Shown: positions 21,171-32,229 of the stretch, in pieces | Layout of the letters: every line of letters starts with the position of its first letter | Position numbering within the stretch: the stretch's first letter is position 1 | DNA from: Mnemiopsis leidyi | Taxonomy: Eukaryota > Ctenophora > Tentaculata > Lobata > Bolinopsidae | Assembly: GCA_000226015.1 (NCBI GenBank) | Contig: JH152974.1 | Span: 31,292 to 63,520 of the forward strand | DNA: 32,229 nt | Reading direction: 5' to 3' | Notes under the pieces: generated by a model | The model's database searches: none | Told to the model about the DNA's origin: nothing | The model's input: the letters and a program-made list of their open reading frames with translations, nothing else | Translations under genes and position numbers: made by a program

Positions 21171-21341
21171 AAATTATGAGGAAAGCAAATCATTCCATGA
21201 TATTACCAACTTGCCTGAGAAAGTTTATCTTTAATTGTATAAGAAACATAAGGAAATTATAGAATGAACTGTAAGTCAAAATGAACAATTTGATAAAAAA
21301 TATTTGATAAAATATTTGATAGAAACAACATTATTTACAGA

Positions 21342-21590
21342 GGGTTGGTGGCTCAATTGGTAGAGCACTAGACGTGTGTAGATAATGCAGAGGTCATTGC
21401 CAGATCATACCCGACTCGGCACGGTGCTGGTCCAGGAATTTTCAGAATGGACTCTCAGTTGAAATCATGTCTGTTTTGATATCTGCTCGGTTGCATCCTG
21501 TACCTTGGTTGATTCTTTGGCCCATCACAACATAGCAGCACGACCAATACCAATCAGTGCACACCTCTGGGAGTATATTTAGGAAAAGAA
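21342..21590 (+). mobile_element. tRNA-derived SINE-like sequence
   Basis: The head resembles a tRNA. GGTGGCTCAATTGGTAGAGC can form a D arm with paired GCTC/GAGC and serves as an A-box. A degraded B-box-like region (GGTCATTGCCAGATCATACC) follows about 30 bases later. The anticodon stem does not pair well, so this is not a functional tRNA. An unrelated body follows to about 21590, where an A-rich GGAAAAGAAAA stretch may be the tail. No clear target duplication was found. Confidence 0.5.
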
Positions 21591-22398
21591 AATTTATCAT
21601 TTTGGTTTACATTGACAATCAACTATATCATATATGAAAATATGGAAACGATATGGCCAGCAACTCAAAGCAATTTATGTAAAAGCCAGCGCGTGTCCAC
21701 CATAAGATGGCCAGTAAAAGCCATCGCATATCCACCATAAGATGGCCGCGCTGCGTACACAATGAGATGGCCGCGCGCGCCAAACACTTGTAATAGTTTG
21801 GAGACAATATTGTTGACAGTATGAGCTAATTGTCTCCAAAGTCTGACAGAGGGTTAGGGACCCACTGTCAGCATGCAACAACTATGACGAGGGCTAAACC
21901 AAGGACTCGAGTGCAGTGAGCTTTTCCGAACCCGTCCTTACCACACCTGCAATGCCACAACTCACATCCACGGTGCTCCCATAGCCAGACCATGGTACCA
22001 GTACTGTATTTCGATATCACTACGGTGCAGAAGTTATCAGTTACATATTAGATTCGTGTTTCATAATTTTGGTCTTGTAACCCACCACATCATACAAATA
22101 AAGTGGACACTGTTCTATCCCTTTTATGGGAAGAGATATGATGTTCTCTTAGGAAAATCTCTAGTAAGTAGTAATTTAATTGTAAATGAAATATATTTAA
22201 CTTTTGTCACCACTACAAAACATATCAGTATGTGTCCACCGCAGAAATCACAGCTGGCAACAGGGTCCAATTGCAAAGCAGGGATGGCTCCCGTCGACAA
22301 CTGTGATAATAAGATAAGATAAGAATTATGACATATTGGATCATCACAGATCATTGAATATAAATGTGTATATTATCTATACTCAAGGGTGGCTGTAC
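21591..22398. other. Non-coding stretch with short GATGGCC repeats
   Basis: At 21680-21775 three imperfect units carry CCACCATAAGATGGCC or ACACAATGAGATGGCC, about 35-40 bases apart, with CG-rich joints. The rest is AT-rich with no gene recognised. A GATAATAAGATAAGATAAG microsatellite-like run lies near 22303-22322. Confidence 0.5.
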
Positions 22399-22450
22399 AG
22401 GGGGGGGGCATGGGGGCCATGGCCCCCCCAAAAATTTGGATAGGGGAGGC
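22399..22450. repeat. Poly-G/poly-C palindromic repeat
   Basis: A run of nine or more G is followed by TGGGGGCCATGGCCCCCCCA, a near-perfect palindrome, then AAAAATTTGGATAGGGG. A related arrangement (GAGGGGGCCAGGGCCCTCTC, then AAAGATTTGGATA) occurs at 30822-30855, so this is a dispersed repeat and not a unique site. The strong hairpin and G-run are assembly-sensitive. Confidence 0.6.
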
Positions 22451-23919
22451 CAATTTTAGCTTGAAAGCTACCTTGCGTATGCCAAATTTAGCAATTACCC
22501 TTCACATATTCGTCTGTATTGTCCCTACATTAAAGGATATATGGGGTTGGTATTAGACATCAAGAGAGAGTCCCTTTTCAACTCTCTGTCAGTCAACTTT
22601 GAGGGTCACCCCATCAGATCCCCTCATTTAACCTGCCCGAGGTCCAACCTGCAGACCCCGGGGCCTGGCACAGCCCCGGGTAACGAACAGTTGACACATC
22701 TCTTTTACTCACTCACAACTCACATACACCCACTCACGCCACCACATTGTGTGTTTACTAACTTCCTTAGATCCCCAGGAACGCACATAATTTCCCAGAC
22801 TTACCAAAAACTGGTAAGCTACACAGTTGCCACACAGGACATAGAATGCAAGGCTCAGACATAAACTCTTCCACACAGTACTCAGGACCCCCTTCCTCAT
22901 CATCTAAGCTAAGTTTATCAATAAACATTTTAATCTACCTACACATACATCATATCACATCCTTTCTTACTCCTACTCACCTTTCTCACTATCTCGAAAT
23001 CGGTGAATATCCAACCCTTAGCCAAAACTATACCCACACTCTTAACTTACCAAATAACTCTAAACAGTCTCCAAACCTTCTTGTCCCTCAGGTAATATGA
23101 AGAACCCGACAACACTTCACTACAGGAATCACAATATCCTGCCTGCTACACACGTGAAAACCCAAGCACACTGGACAGCCGTATCAAACACAAGCTGTCA
23201 ACTGACGAAACCTGCCTGCGGATGTACACTTAACAGTAACTCATTTTTTCAATGTAGACACTGGTACCTAAATTTCCACCTGTATGGAGTCTTGTAAGCC
23301 GTGCAACATCGTTTAAATTAGCATGCAGCATCAACTGTGGTTTTTGCTTCTTAAGGGTTTACTCTCCTTACTCAGATTTTTATATACTCATTGATCTTAT
23401 CTATTTGGTACTTTACTGAATATAATCTTTTTTTTATAGTTATTTATAACAATTGGGACACTTTTAGATATTACAGATGTTGCACTTTTTTAGAATGTAT
23501 TTAGTTAATTGATAAAAATATTATGAACTGAGTATCTTCTTCCTAATCACCGCTTGTCTACCACAAACACATACCTCATCAAACCCAATACTAACCCGGC
23601 TAACCCGGCTAACCCGGCACACCAACTCATCCTGATATTCACTAGACTAAGCGGTACCAAAATGCTATACCCTCCCGCCTTGTAAATCTTTCTAAAACTA
23701 CATGTAACGCGCCGACCCCATACTACCGTACAAACTCAGAATCATTCACTAACACTGCCGCAATATCTCAAATTTGAATATTGCGGCACGCATTTCTAAT
23801 ACGTGGCACTCTACAAAATTATATCCCAACAAATTATACTTACTCAGACCAATTATCATTGACTTTTTTTTTCGAAATCTTCACTGCAACAAACTGATAA
23901 TCCACATACATAGGAGAAC
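22451..23919 (+). other. C/A-rich region, probable 5' part of the LINE
   Basis: Strand composition shifts to A/C-rich on the plus strand, as in the retrotransposon ORFs that follow. Two or three open frames of 60-107 codons (for example 22541-22864) have no recognisable domain. A short CCGGCTAACCCGGCTAACCCGGC repeat lies at about 23597-23620. The 5' end of the element and its target duplication were not found. Confidence 0.4.
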
Positions 23920-25482
23920 ATGACTGGAACACGAGGTTCGACGAACAACAAGAAAAGAAACAGAGATGAACCTGACCCGAACAGCAAGAACAGAAAAAAG
24001 CTCACCTTACTCGAATACCAAACACACAGAAACAACAGACCAGGTAAACTTCACTAATATCATTACACTAGCGTAAACGACTCACATAGACTAGAAGCCG
24101 CCTCCCAGATCCAGAGGCTGCATCCCATAACCATCACTTAACCGCTTAAACTACTGCCTCTTCACTCACTCGCTTAGAAAATAATATCTAAATGGTTGAA
24201 AAGTAACATTATTTCTCTCTTACCACACCTCAGTTCAATAAACCGTCTCAGTGAACAGGTGACATCGGGGACTCCCACCGCTTGCACCGATTACTTACAT
24301 TTAATATACCCAGATTCTCCAAGTGCGGCACCAGTAAGCGAGCTGGCGGTAGACTCCCCACCAACTACACCTACAACTCCTAGCCCCAAAAATCCCGAGA
24401 CAACTGAAGCAGACACCAATGTAACCTCTCCAATAACCCCGACCACGCCACCAAATGTAGAAGTACCAGGTCAGACACCAAACCACCCCCAACCATCGGC
24501 CAACAACAAACATACCAATACCTGACAGTCTTTCTTATCACTGCACAGCGATTATCAAACTATCACCCAACTATGCATTCAACGATAATACTAATACATA
24601 GACACCCCATTACTGCCCTACCTATCCGGTTACTGCTGCACATCCACCACATTTGGTAAGCAATTTTTACACAAATATACATCAACCACAAATCTATAAA
24701 TAAATATTATGTTCCAGCTTAAATAATAACCCAGCATACAATATGCCTTCTAATAGTTAGAGTCATACTTATCAGTAAACTACCCTAACATCAAAACGTC
24801 TTCAGACGAAGAACCAGAAACAACATTCAACACTGCCCTGTTCAGGAAGGATCTTCAGCCCCTTTCCCAAGATAACATCGACAAACTCAAGCTAATCCTC
24901 CTCCAAGGAGTTCTAGTACACAACCCAACAGGCGACATTGACCTGGCAGTAATGTCGAACTTCGTGGACATAGCTGGAGGGAAGCTAGGAATCAGGTCTA
25001 CAAACATAGAAACGATAGACTTAGCCCACCGCATACTCGAGAATCATCCCATTTACAAAAGCCTAGAAATTGACTCCCCTGGGCTAAGAGTTAGAGCGGT
25101 ACTTCCAAAGGCAGCACTCCCCTTCCTAAAATCCAAGACCCTACTGAAACTGATCCTACTCCACTACAAGGGACTGAATACATCAGACATCGTCCACTTT
25201 CAACCACCAAAAGAGCTGAATGAATCTACATGGCTACTATTCTTAGAGCTAAGCTACACTGCCCAGAAAGCTTTTGCAAAGCATGGCTGGTCGATAAGAC
25301 TGCTCGGTACCAACATCCGGCTGAATAAATTCGATGCACCTAAGGGCACCGCCCCTGAAATGAAGTTAGACAGCAGCCCGGAAGCACTTGTCACAGGAAC
25401 GAACAATTGCTTAATCACCCAACCCAACACCAACCCACCACCAATGAAAGACACCAAATCGAACCCAGCAGCATACGACTAG
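23920..25482 (+). pseudogene. Retrotransposon ORF1, interrupted
   Basis: Three coding-like pieces share one frame. 23920 to about 24048 begins MTGTRGSTNNKKRNRDEPDP and is very basic. 24196-24525 is a Pro/Thr-rich segment. 24756-25482 is open throughout, with an internal ATG at 24952, and encodes a folded-looking domain (LSQDNIDKLKLILLQGVL, LLKLILLHYKGL, TWLLFLELSYTAQKAF). That last domain resembles the gag-like domain seen in ORF1 of some R1/Jockey-type elements. No CCHC zinc knuckle was found. Stop codons fill the gaps. Confidence 0.6.
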
Positions 25483-26079
25483 TATACGATGTACTACACT
25501 CAACTACCTCTGCTGTGAACTGAAAATCTTAAATTTCCTAAACAATTTTTAGCTTCTATTGAAGCTTATGCGTACGTTATTTGAAATTGCATGTTATTTA
25601 AGACTTTTACATGTATTTCACAACCTAAACACAAACGTAAAATGTCCCCTCCTCCTCCTACACCAAAGGAGACTCTATTAAAAAATAAAAGAAAATTTTT
25701 AAACGATATTATTGAAAATGTCCCCTACTCCTATATTAAAGGAGATTCTTGCTTGTAAACTTGTAACGATGTAATCTGTATACATTTTATATTTTTAAAA
25801 CAATTTGGTAAATAAAATATTTAAATCATTGAAGCTCTATGAGAAATCATAAAAGAAAAATACGTGTCATACTCTGAGTTATACATCCCCGTAATCTTAC
25901 TACATAATTTCCTCTTCTGTAATCAGCAACTCGATAAAACTAACATGTTGCACTAACACTAAAATTTACCTATCGTAAACTAATACCCTGCAATTACAGG
26001 CAAGGCAATGACGTCGTTCTCTAAACCACACATTACCCCACCTAACCACTCGTCAAAATCACAATGCACCAAACCCAGA

Positions 26080-29000
26080 TCAACCAATACTAAACAATTT
26101 ACCCAGATCAAATATATACCTTGCTCGCAAATAAATCTACATCGCTCTGCAAATCCAACGGCCCAATTTTTTCTTCCAGACACGATTCTCAGACCGAGAT
26201 ACCGCTACCTGCTCAATCGAACTTCCGCATAGCAAACTTTATGTGTCAAGTATATACATGGATGGAAACGAGCCCTTCCCAATAAAATTCATAAACCTAG
26301 CTGAACACTGCCTGAAACATAAGCATGGACTTATCATAGGAACAGACAGTAATTCCCATCACACTGCATGGGGTAACACAAACTGCAATTCTAGAGGCCA
26401 TACCCTGATCCAACTCTTAGCTCAAGCTGGCTTACTCTGGAGCAACAATGGTAAACACACGTACAAACGCCACTCGCAGGAAACCGCCATAGACCTTACC
26501 CTAAGAAATGACTTTGCACCTCTTATCGAATTCTGGGACACCGTCCCGAACTTTTCTCTCTCTGACCATATACTAATAGAATTTGTAATCACTCTCAAAA
26601 GTAATGTAATTAAAAGTAGACCAATCCGCAGTATAAATAAGAAACAGTGCAACTGGGACTCCTACTCAACACTAGTCAAAAATGCGTTCGCTTCAAGAAG
26701 TAAAACACATCCTAACATCAAACTTATCACCACAACTTCTAACCACAATTCCATATTTAAGAAAAGTAACCACGAGCTGAATCAACTGGTAGACCAGGTG
26801 AACAATATACTTCACGACAGTTTTATCAAATCATGCCCTCCAACATTCATAAGAACCAAGAAAAATCTCACATGGTGGTCAACAGAAATGAACGAGGCTG
26901 AAATAGATCTAATCAAATGTCGTGATGACCTTGAAAGTGACCCAAACGACATTATACTTCAGACACGATATAACGAAGCACATAAAGCACTTAACTCCCT
27001 GATTCTAAAAGAATCCAACAAAAGCTGGCAAGCATTCTGCACAGGCCTACAGAAGCAAAAAAACGTCGCCAAAATTTGCCGATCTCTATCAGGCAAAAAG
27101 AGCACAAGCTTAACCTCTCTTAAAAAACCTGACAGCTCTTACACTGAAAGTCCCAAAGAAACGCTAGAACTGCTAGCTAATACACTCTACACAACAACAG
27201 AAACTAATCGAACTGAACTCAATCCATGCCATGAACAAATGACTTACGAACAAATTAACACCATCATAACACAATCCAGACTTGACGAAGCAATCGCTCA
27301 TCTCAAGAAAAACAAAACAGCTGGTCATGACAACATCAGCAATGAAATGCTAGTTAACGCCTACGATACCATCAAAATACCATTACTTAACATAATGAAA
27401 CTCTCTCTCTTCCGTACCTACATCCCTAAAGCCTGGCAAACATCAAACTCAGCTATCCTATCTAAGCCAGGGAAAACAAGCTACTTTGAACCAAAATCAT
27501 TTAGAATTATCACTCTCTCATCATGCACCCTCAAATTAATGGAGCGTATAATCCTCTGGCATCTACAAAGAGACCTCAAACTCGAAATATCTCTTTCGCC
27601 CAAGCAGTACGGATTCAGAAAAGGCAGCAGCACCGAAGCCGCTATCCTCAAGCTAGTATCTAAAGTAGAATCGGCTCTTAAAATTGGTAATTTCGCATTA
27701 GGAATCTTTCTTGACGTTCAGGCAGCATTCGATAATATTCCGTTTATAGCCATCAAAAAAGCATTGGAAAAAACCAAAGCAAAAGGGAATGTCAGTAACT
27801 GGATCCTACACCTCATCACCAACAGGAAACTAAAGCTTAACCTGAAAGGTATAGCGATCATTATTTGGATCCTCGCCGGCTGCCCCCAAGGCGGAGTTCT
27901 CTCTCCATTTCTCTGGAACATTGTTCTCGACTCTCTCCTCATCACTCTTAGAACCCTCAGTCACCTCATTGCATTTGCAGACGATCTCGCAATTATACTC
28001 ACGGGGTTCTGCATCATGACCCTACGTGACCTGGGTCAACAATACCTATCAATGTGCAACAAATGGTGTGAAGCTAACGGACTCAAACTCAATGCACTCA
28101 AAACACAAATCATCATATTCAGTAGAAAAAACAATATACGTCTACCGAAGCCCATCAGACTTCAGGGCATTGAAATTGAATTCTGTAAAACCGTCAAATA
28201 TCTCGGAATAACATTAGACAGTAAACTGAACTGGCAACAACACGTACAGGAGACCGCTCAAAAATGCACCAAAATACTATTTGCCACTAGGAAAATGATC
28301 GGAGACCGCTGGGGCATAACACCAGACAAAATCATTTGGGTATACAACAGTATCATCAAGCCAATTATGACTTATGCCTGCGTCACGTGGGCTCCGAGAA
28401 TACTTACTCAAAACACGAAACTGCACTCTCTCAACAGGCCTGGAAATCTTAGTCTACTAATGGCTTCTGGAGCAAAAAACTCCTCATCTCAAGAGGCACT
28501 TCACCACCTCTTCTCTGTTCTCCCCGCATCACTAGAACTAGAGAAAGCAGCCCTACTACAAGCTCTCCGTCTCAAAAGCCTGGAACACTGGCCTAAAATT
28601 GTAGTGGATCACAGCATGCGTAAATCATTTGAACCCTGCCAAATCATTCTAGATAAAATTCTACATTCAATTTTCAACAATAAAAACATCAACAACATAG
28701 ACCAAACCAGACCAACTGACATAAGCAGCAAAATCTACCATCTACACATAAACCCCAGAGACATGACACCTCTCGAACCACTAAATTACCTTACCATTAC
28801 TTATACAGACGGTTCAAAACATACAAAAGATAATTCCACCGGATACGGTCTAATTATCTTCCTCGACGAAGAGCTATACATCACCGAGAACTACACACTC
28901 TCCGACGACCATACAGTCTTTCAATGTGAGGCACACGCAATTTATAGAGCTAGCAAACTCCTTAAAGACATCCTTACCACCCCAAACTACAAAAACCACA

Positions 29001-29693
29001 GGGTTATTATTTACACCGACTCCCAGGCCCTGATAAAATCTCTCCAAAAAAGCTACACATTCAGTAAAACTGTCCTCAAGGTACATAATAGCCTCAACTC
29101 ACTAGCCAAATCCCATCCCACCAGCATCGAATGGATCCCTGGCCATGAAGGACACAAAGGTAATGAAATTGCTGACAAACTTGCAAACTGTAGAAAACCG
29201 AACTTCGATGAAACCCTCAACACAGAAAAAACGAACTTACCCCAACCACTACCTTTCTTTAAAAGGAGAATATACGATCACATCCAGAAAAAATTTAATG
29301 AACGATGGCAAAACTGCAATATAAGTCAAAACACAAAGAACTTTCTATCACCCATTCTTAAACACAATCTCAACGGTCAACATCTCTTCAAACTTAACAC
29401 AGACATACTAAGACCCTTAACAAGACTTATTTGTTATTACAGGTCACAATAATCTCAACCACTTCCAGAATAAACTTGATAGCTCCATCGCCCCAAACTG
29501 TAGCTTCTGCAATGAACACCATCACGAAACGGCGCTCCACCTTGTATGCAATTGCGTCAGATTTAGTCAAACCAGACAATCATTATTCGGCAAACCGACT
29601 ATCTCCATCTACGAAGCCATCCATAATATTTCTAACTCCAAAAACCTGAAACTTCAGTCCCTCTTAAATTTCGTCGGCAATAAAACATTATAA
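26080..29693 (+). pseudogene. Retrotransposon ORF2: EN-RT-RNase H, decayed
   Basis: The main frame (26243-29452) encodes 1,069 residues. The endonuclease C-terminal half is present: GTDSNSHHTAW near 33 and SDH near 106. RT blocks follow: FLDVQAAFD near 488, GCPQGGVLSPFLWN near 546 and FADD near 577. Then comes RNase H: TDGS near 854, CEAHAIY, TDSQ near 925 and NEIADKLAN near 976, so its D-E-D-D residues remain. Upstream, in another frame, QINLHRSANPT (about 26116-26150) is the endonuclease N-terminus. The middle of the domain, where the catalytic Glu is expected, is missing. At the 3' end a frameshift near 29425 moves the zinc-knuckle region (NCSFCNEHHHETALHLVCNC) to another frame ending at 29693. 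RT and RNase H could still fold, but the element cannot be autonomous. Confidence 0.87.
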
Positions 29694-31084
29694 CTTTTTC
29701 ACTCTAGCTCCTGAAATCACGCCTAAAAGTCACGCCTAAGTCACTAAAAATCTTACTCACTCGCTTAATTTATAACACTTTAGCCTCTAAATTCTAACTC
29801 ATTTAACAAGTTTTACAGTCACAAAACATTGCATCTTAACTTTAAGTCTTACTTAAGTGCAGCAGATCTCAAAATTAATTTAACATTTTACACGGCATGA
29901 CTAACGAGATTAATTCCGTCTACCGTTTAACATCACGATGGACGATCATCAACCTGAACTGCGGAAGTCGACTATCACCGCGATAACTACACAGCCACAA
30001 ACATACACCCCACAGACATTGAAATTTAGCAGTTTTATTTAAAACACGATATCTCTATCTGTCCTGAGCCTACATACTGTAATTGTCCCTCCGCGAGACG
30101 GAACAGACTTTGGCTCTGTTTTGGCGACAATGCTGGATGTAGACCGCACTACTATATATACTACTACAAGCGCTACCAAGTTCAGGTCATGTTATCTAAA
30201 ATGTTCAACTACAAGCATAGCACACATCTAACCTTCATAAAAACCCATACCTGTATCTGATGTCTCCGCGATGCGGAACAGACTAGTGTCTGTGTTGACA
30301 TTTACAGTGTACATGTACGGGAGCTAACAAATTAAATTACTAAACATCACCTGCACTAGGTAAAAGAGGTCATCAGAACAATTTGACTAGCTCTTCATTC
30401 CCAGACGCTAAGCTTCCCAACGGTGCGCGGCCAGTGACTGCATTTGCGCGCAGTCTATATAGACTGTGCGTGCGCGGTCGGTGTCTCCGCGTGCTCGGGT
30501 TGCGCGGCGGCGAATGTGGGGTCGGACACATTCGTACCTGATCAATCAATAGCCGACCGGGGTCTATTACCCGGAAAGCAGTATAGATACGCGCGCATGA
30601 TGCTGGACTCCTCCGACCAGCTGTCCAAGCATCGTAGCAGCTGCTTATATGACCCCCAGATTTGAAAGCAAGTCGGGGGCACTACGTAGAGCTTAGATAC
30701 AGCTCTTCGTCACCCACCATACCATACCAAAGGATATATGAACTTGTCCAAAGAGTTATAGTTTCCAGGTGTTATTTCCTACAGCTAAAGTATTTAGTGA
30801 GAATTGTGACTATAAAAGAACAGAGGGGGCCAGGGCCCTCTCAAAGATTTGGATACAAGGAACAATGTATCATTTGCCCCCTCCCAAATTTGTATTTGTA
30901 TTTTGTATTTGTTACACCTGTACCCAGGCTTTTACAGTTATACTGAAGGAGCTCCTGGAAGATTCTAGATCTTATAACGGAGACCCTCCTCATTTAACCC
31001 TCAATCACGGTTTTCCCGGTCATTCGGCTGAGTCGACCGAAGAAGATTGCATAGGCAAATGCCCTTAGCGCACTCCTCTAGGAT
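29694..31084. other. LINE 3' region and GC-rich spacer, no gene
   Basis: 29694 to about 30400 keeps the LINE composition. It contains two direct repeats (TCCGCGAGACGGAACAGACT at 30090 and TCCGCGATGCGGAACAGACT at 30265) and is probably 3' untranslated sequence. 30420-30560 is CpG-rich, with the palindrome CAGTCTATATAGACTG at about 30450-30465. 30822-30900 repeats the GGGCC palindrome type seen at 22399. The short open frames here have no recognisable product. Confidence 0.45.
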
Positions 31085-31150
31085 TGGCGGATCTGGGAAT
31101 TGAACCCCCGATCTTCTGCATAGAAAGTCGGGGTAGATACCACTTGTATT
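31085..31150 (-). repeat. tRNA-like fragment, probably a SINE relic
   Basis: On the minus strand, CCCCGACTTTCTATGCAGAAGATCGGGG can form an anticodon-like stem, and GGGGTTCAATTCCC matches a T arm/B-box very well. A proper D arm and acceptor stem are not evident. I therefore read it as a tRNA-derived repeat and not a working tRNA gene. Confidence 0.5.
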
Positions 31151-31192
31151 AGGAAATCACTTTCTAGCTATCTGACATGTGCCAAATTTTTA

Positions 31193-31440
31193 AATTTTTC
31201 GCCTGCAGCGGGCTTAGTAAACTCATTTTACTAATATTTTTATAAACACTGACAACCTACACACAACCGAAGCTGCCTAAAGTTTATATTGCACTGATTG
31301 CACAGTGCTTAGAAAGTTTACCTGAGTCAAGATCATCAAATCAAAACTGTTAGAAATTTGACTGCACATGACCATGTTGAAGATCTAGAAAAGATACATT
31401 GGTTAAAAGTCAAGAAGAGAATCTTTCAAGATTGCTTTTC
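31193..31440. repeat. Right arm of the inverted repeat (empty site)
   Basis: Reverse complement of 1-355 without the 101-bp insertion. The junction region near 31340-31352 carries a single AAATCAAAA where the left arm has two. Similarity stops at the AAATTTTTCGCC block at 31193, where the left copy runs into the 359-610 element. Confidence 0.85.
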
Positions 31441-31725
31441 TTTCCTACAAATCTGTCGATGGACTTGCTTCTGATTATTTAAAGGACATGTTTTGATATG
31501 CACACCATGGACACTCACTCAAGCTTATTGTTCCACAATTTATATCAGCATCAAGTCGTAGAAGTTTTAGCTATATTGGCCCTAAAATCTTCAACAATCT
31601 CCCCACAACACTCACATCATCAGATGCTATTGGTATTTTTAAGAGAAATCTGAAAACGTATTTGTTTGAATTGCAAAATCACGAGTTAAAAAAACTTTTT
31701 TGCCACGGTCGTAATGCAAGGCAAG
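31335..31725 (+). mobile_element. LINE 3' coding fragment (CR1/L2-like C-terminus)
   Basis: Conceptual translation across one frameshift near 31431 and a stop near 31497 gives pieces typical of the C-terminal end of CR1/L2-type LINE polyproteins. They are LEKIHWLKVKKRI, then FLSYKSVDGLASDYLKDMF, then RRSFSYIGPKIFNNLP and FKRNLKTYLFELQ. The RT itself is absent, which fits a 5'-truncated insertion. The same coding end lies on the minus strand at 1-83. Confidence 0.75.
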
Positions 31726-31749
31726 TCTACACCCAATGATGATAACCGT

Positions 31750-32229
31750 CTAACGTTTTAACGAAACGTCTCGCCAGGAGAGCAAGCTGCGATCCGCGCG
31801 CGTTGTCTGACTTTGTCCGACCCTTATTCGAAGCAAGAATAAAATGATGGGAGCAGGGAGGGTGCGCGCTGCTGTAAAAGTATAGCCCGTACGTGCGGCT
31901 CCAAATTGTGATAGGGCGCTCACATTGGCGAGATTATATCCGTATAACTTAACGGGCGATGCGCTTGTCTCACGTTGTGACCCTTTTTAAAAAAATTTTT
32001 CTCCGGAGGGCATGGCCGCGCGGCGCGCGGCCACGCCGCCGCGTGCTTCGCGCGCGACGCGACGCAGGCTGCCGCTTTGCGGCAGCAGGGCTATGCAACG
32101 TGTAGCAACGATGCGCGTGATGCCCACGACAGTAGGTTATATTCAACCTACAACGTCTAACGAGCTGCGAGAGTCGGGTACCACCGTGACAATGCTCACA
32201 CAGGTGTGAGCAAGCTTTGCTACACGATG
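31750..32229. repeat. GC-rich composite repeat at the right edge
   Basis: Blocks shared in reverse complement with 611-830 (see there). Also here is a longer relative of the 101-bp element at 31951-32155. It starts AACGGGCGATGCGC and ends with hairpin GTAGGTTATATTCAACCTAC, then AACG. Its middle is a very CG-rich run of nested hairpins (GGCCGCGCGGCGCGCGGCC at about 32005-32023, GCTGCCGCTTTGCGGCAGC at about 32068-32086). No gene was seen, and the sequence runs off the window. Confidence 0.65.

Larger units (their letters stand above)
23920..29693 (+). mobile_element. Non-LTR retrotransposon, I/R1-like group with RNase H
   Basis: The core contains ORF1 remnants (23920-25482) and an ORF2 encoding endonuclease, reverse transcriptase, RNase H and a C-terminal zinc knuckle (about 26080-29693), all in the same direction. 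The RNase H domain after the RT, the GCPQGGVLSPFLWN block and the GH..L..C..C tail are typical of the I superfamily (I, R1, LOA and relatives). Exact clade assignment needs a tree. Non-coding 5' and 3' parts probably extend to about 22450 and 30400. The copy is dead, because ORF1 is interrupted, the endonuclease has an internal loss and the C-terminus is frameshifted. Confidence 0.85.

Noticed and set aside
21342..21415. Functional tRNA gene
   Set aside because: D arm pairs, but the anticodon and T arms do not. Better read as a SINE head.
24049..24300. An intron within the retrotransposon ORF1 (GTAAAC donor near 24042, CTCAG acceptors near 24233-24265)
   Set aside because: Every tested join gives an early stop, so decay of ORF1 is the simpler reading.
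30444..30665. Cys/Ala-rich 73-codon open frame in the CpG-rich stretch
   Set aside because: It arises from GC-rich repeat sequence; no homology or splice context.
32012..32209. Arg/Ala-rich 65-codon open frame at the right edge
   Set aside because: It lies wholly within the GC hairpin repeat and is compositionally driven.
1..32229. CRISPR arrays, operons, ribosome binding sites or other prokaryotic systems
   Set aside because: Spliced genes of animal-type families and LINE/SINE/MULE relics show a eukaryotic nuclear sequence. No regularly spaced repeat array was seen.

Overview
This is eukaryotic, almost certainly metazoan, nuclear DNA. Four intron-bearing genes can be reconstructed with canonical GT/AG junctions and matching phases. 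Three of them, plus one intronless gene, belong to animal-type families (AKTIP/FTS, PAIP1, NDUFB9, PARP16). Short coding exons, introns of a few hundred bases, AT-rich spacers and many transposon relics suggest an invertebrate. I cannot name the phylum.

Layout. 1-1501: mobile-element debris and spacer. 1502-6793 (minus): a nine-exon gene encoding a fusion of a tandem calponin-homology (CH1-CH2) actin-binding domain with an AKTIP/FTS-type ubiquitin E2-variant (UEV) domain. 6794-10110: non-coding as far as I can see. 10111-14041 (minus): an eight-exon PAIP1-like gene. 14536-19973 (minus): NDUFB9 in three exons. Its 4.5-kb second intron holds an antisense two-exon gene for a small membrane protein (16500-17114, plus) and a decayed FLYWCH/MULE DNA transposon with 8-bp target duplications (17269-19129). 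20247-21170 (minus): intronless PARP16. 21342-21590: a tRNA-derived SINE-like sequence. About 22450-30400: a decayed I/R1-group non-LTR retrotransposon with ORF1 remnants and a long endonuclease-RT-RNase H reading frame. 30400-32229: more repeats. They include a second LINE 3' fragment and a copy of the left-end repeat in inverted orientation.

The housekeeping genes (complex I subunit, translation factor, ER ADP-ribosyltransferase) show no shared pathway. All lie on the minus strand, apart from the nested membrane-protein gene. The most striking content is the CH-CH-UEV fusion. The end of CH2, the linker and most of the UEV domain lie in one uninterrupted 1,167-base exon, so the fusion does not depend on joining two gene models. 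AKTIP normally works with Hook proteins, whose N-terminal Hook domain is CH-like, in the dynein-adaptor FHF complex. A direct covalent link to a filamin-like actin-binding domain therefore suggests an unusual actin-microtubule transport adaptor. That functional reading is inference.
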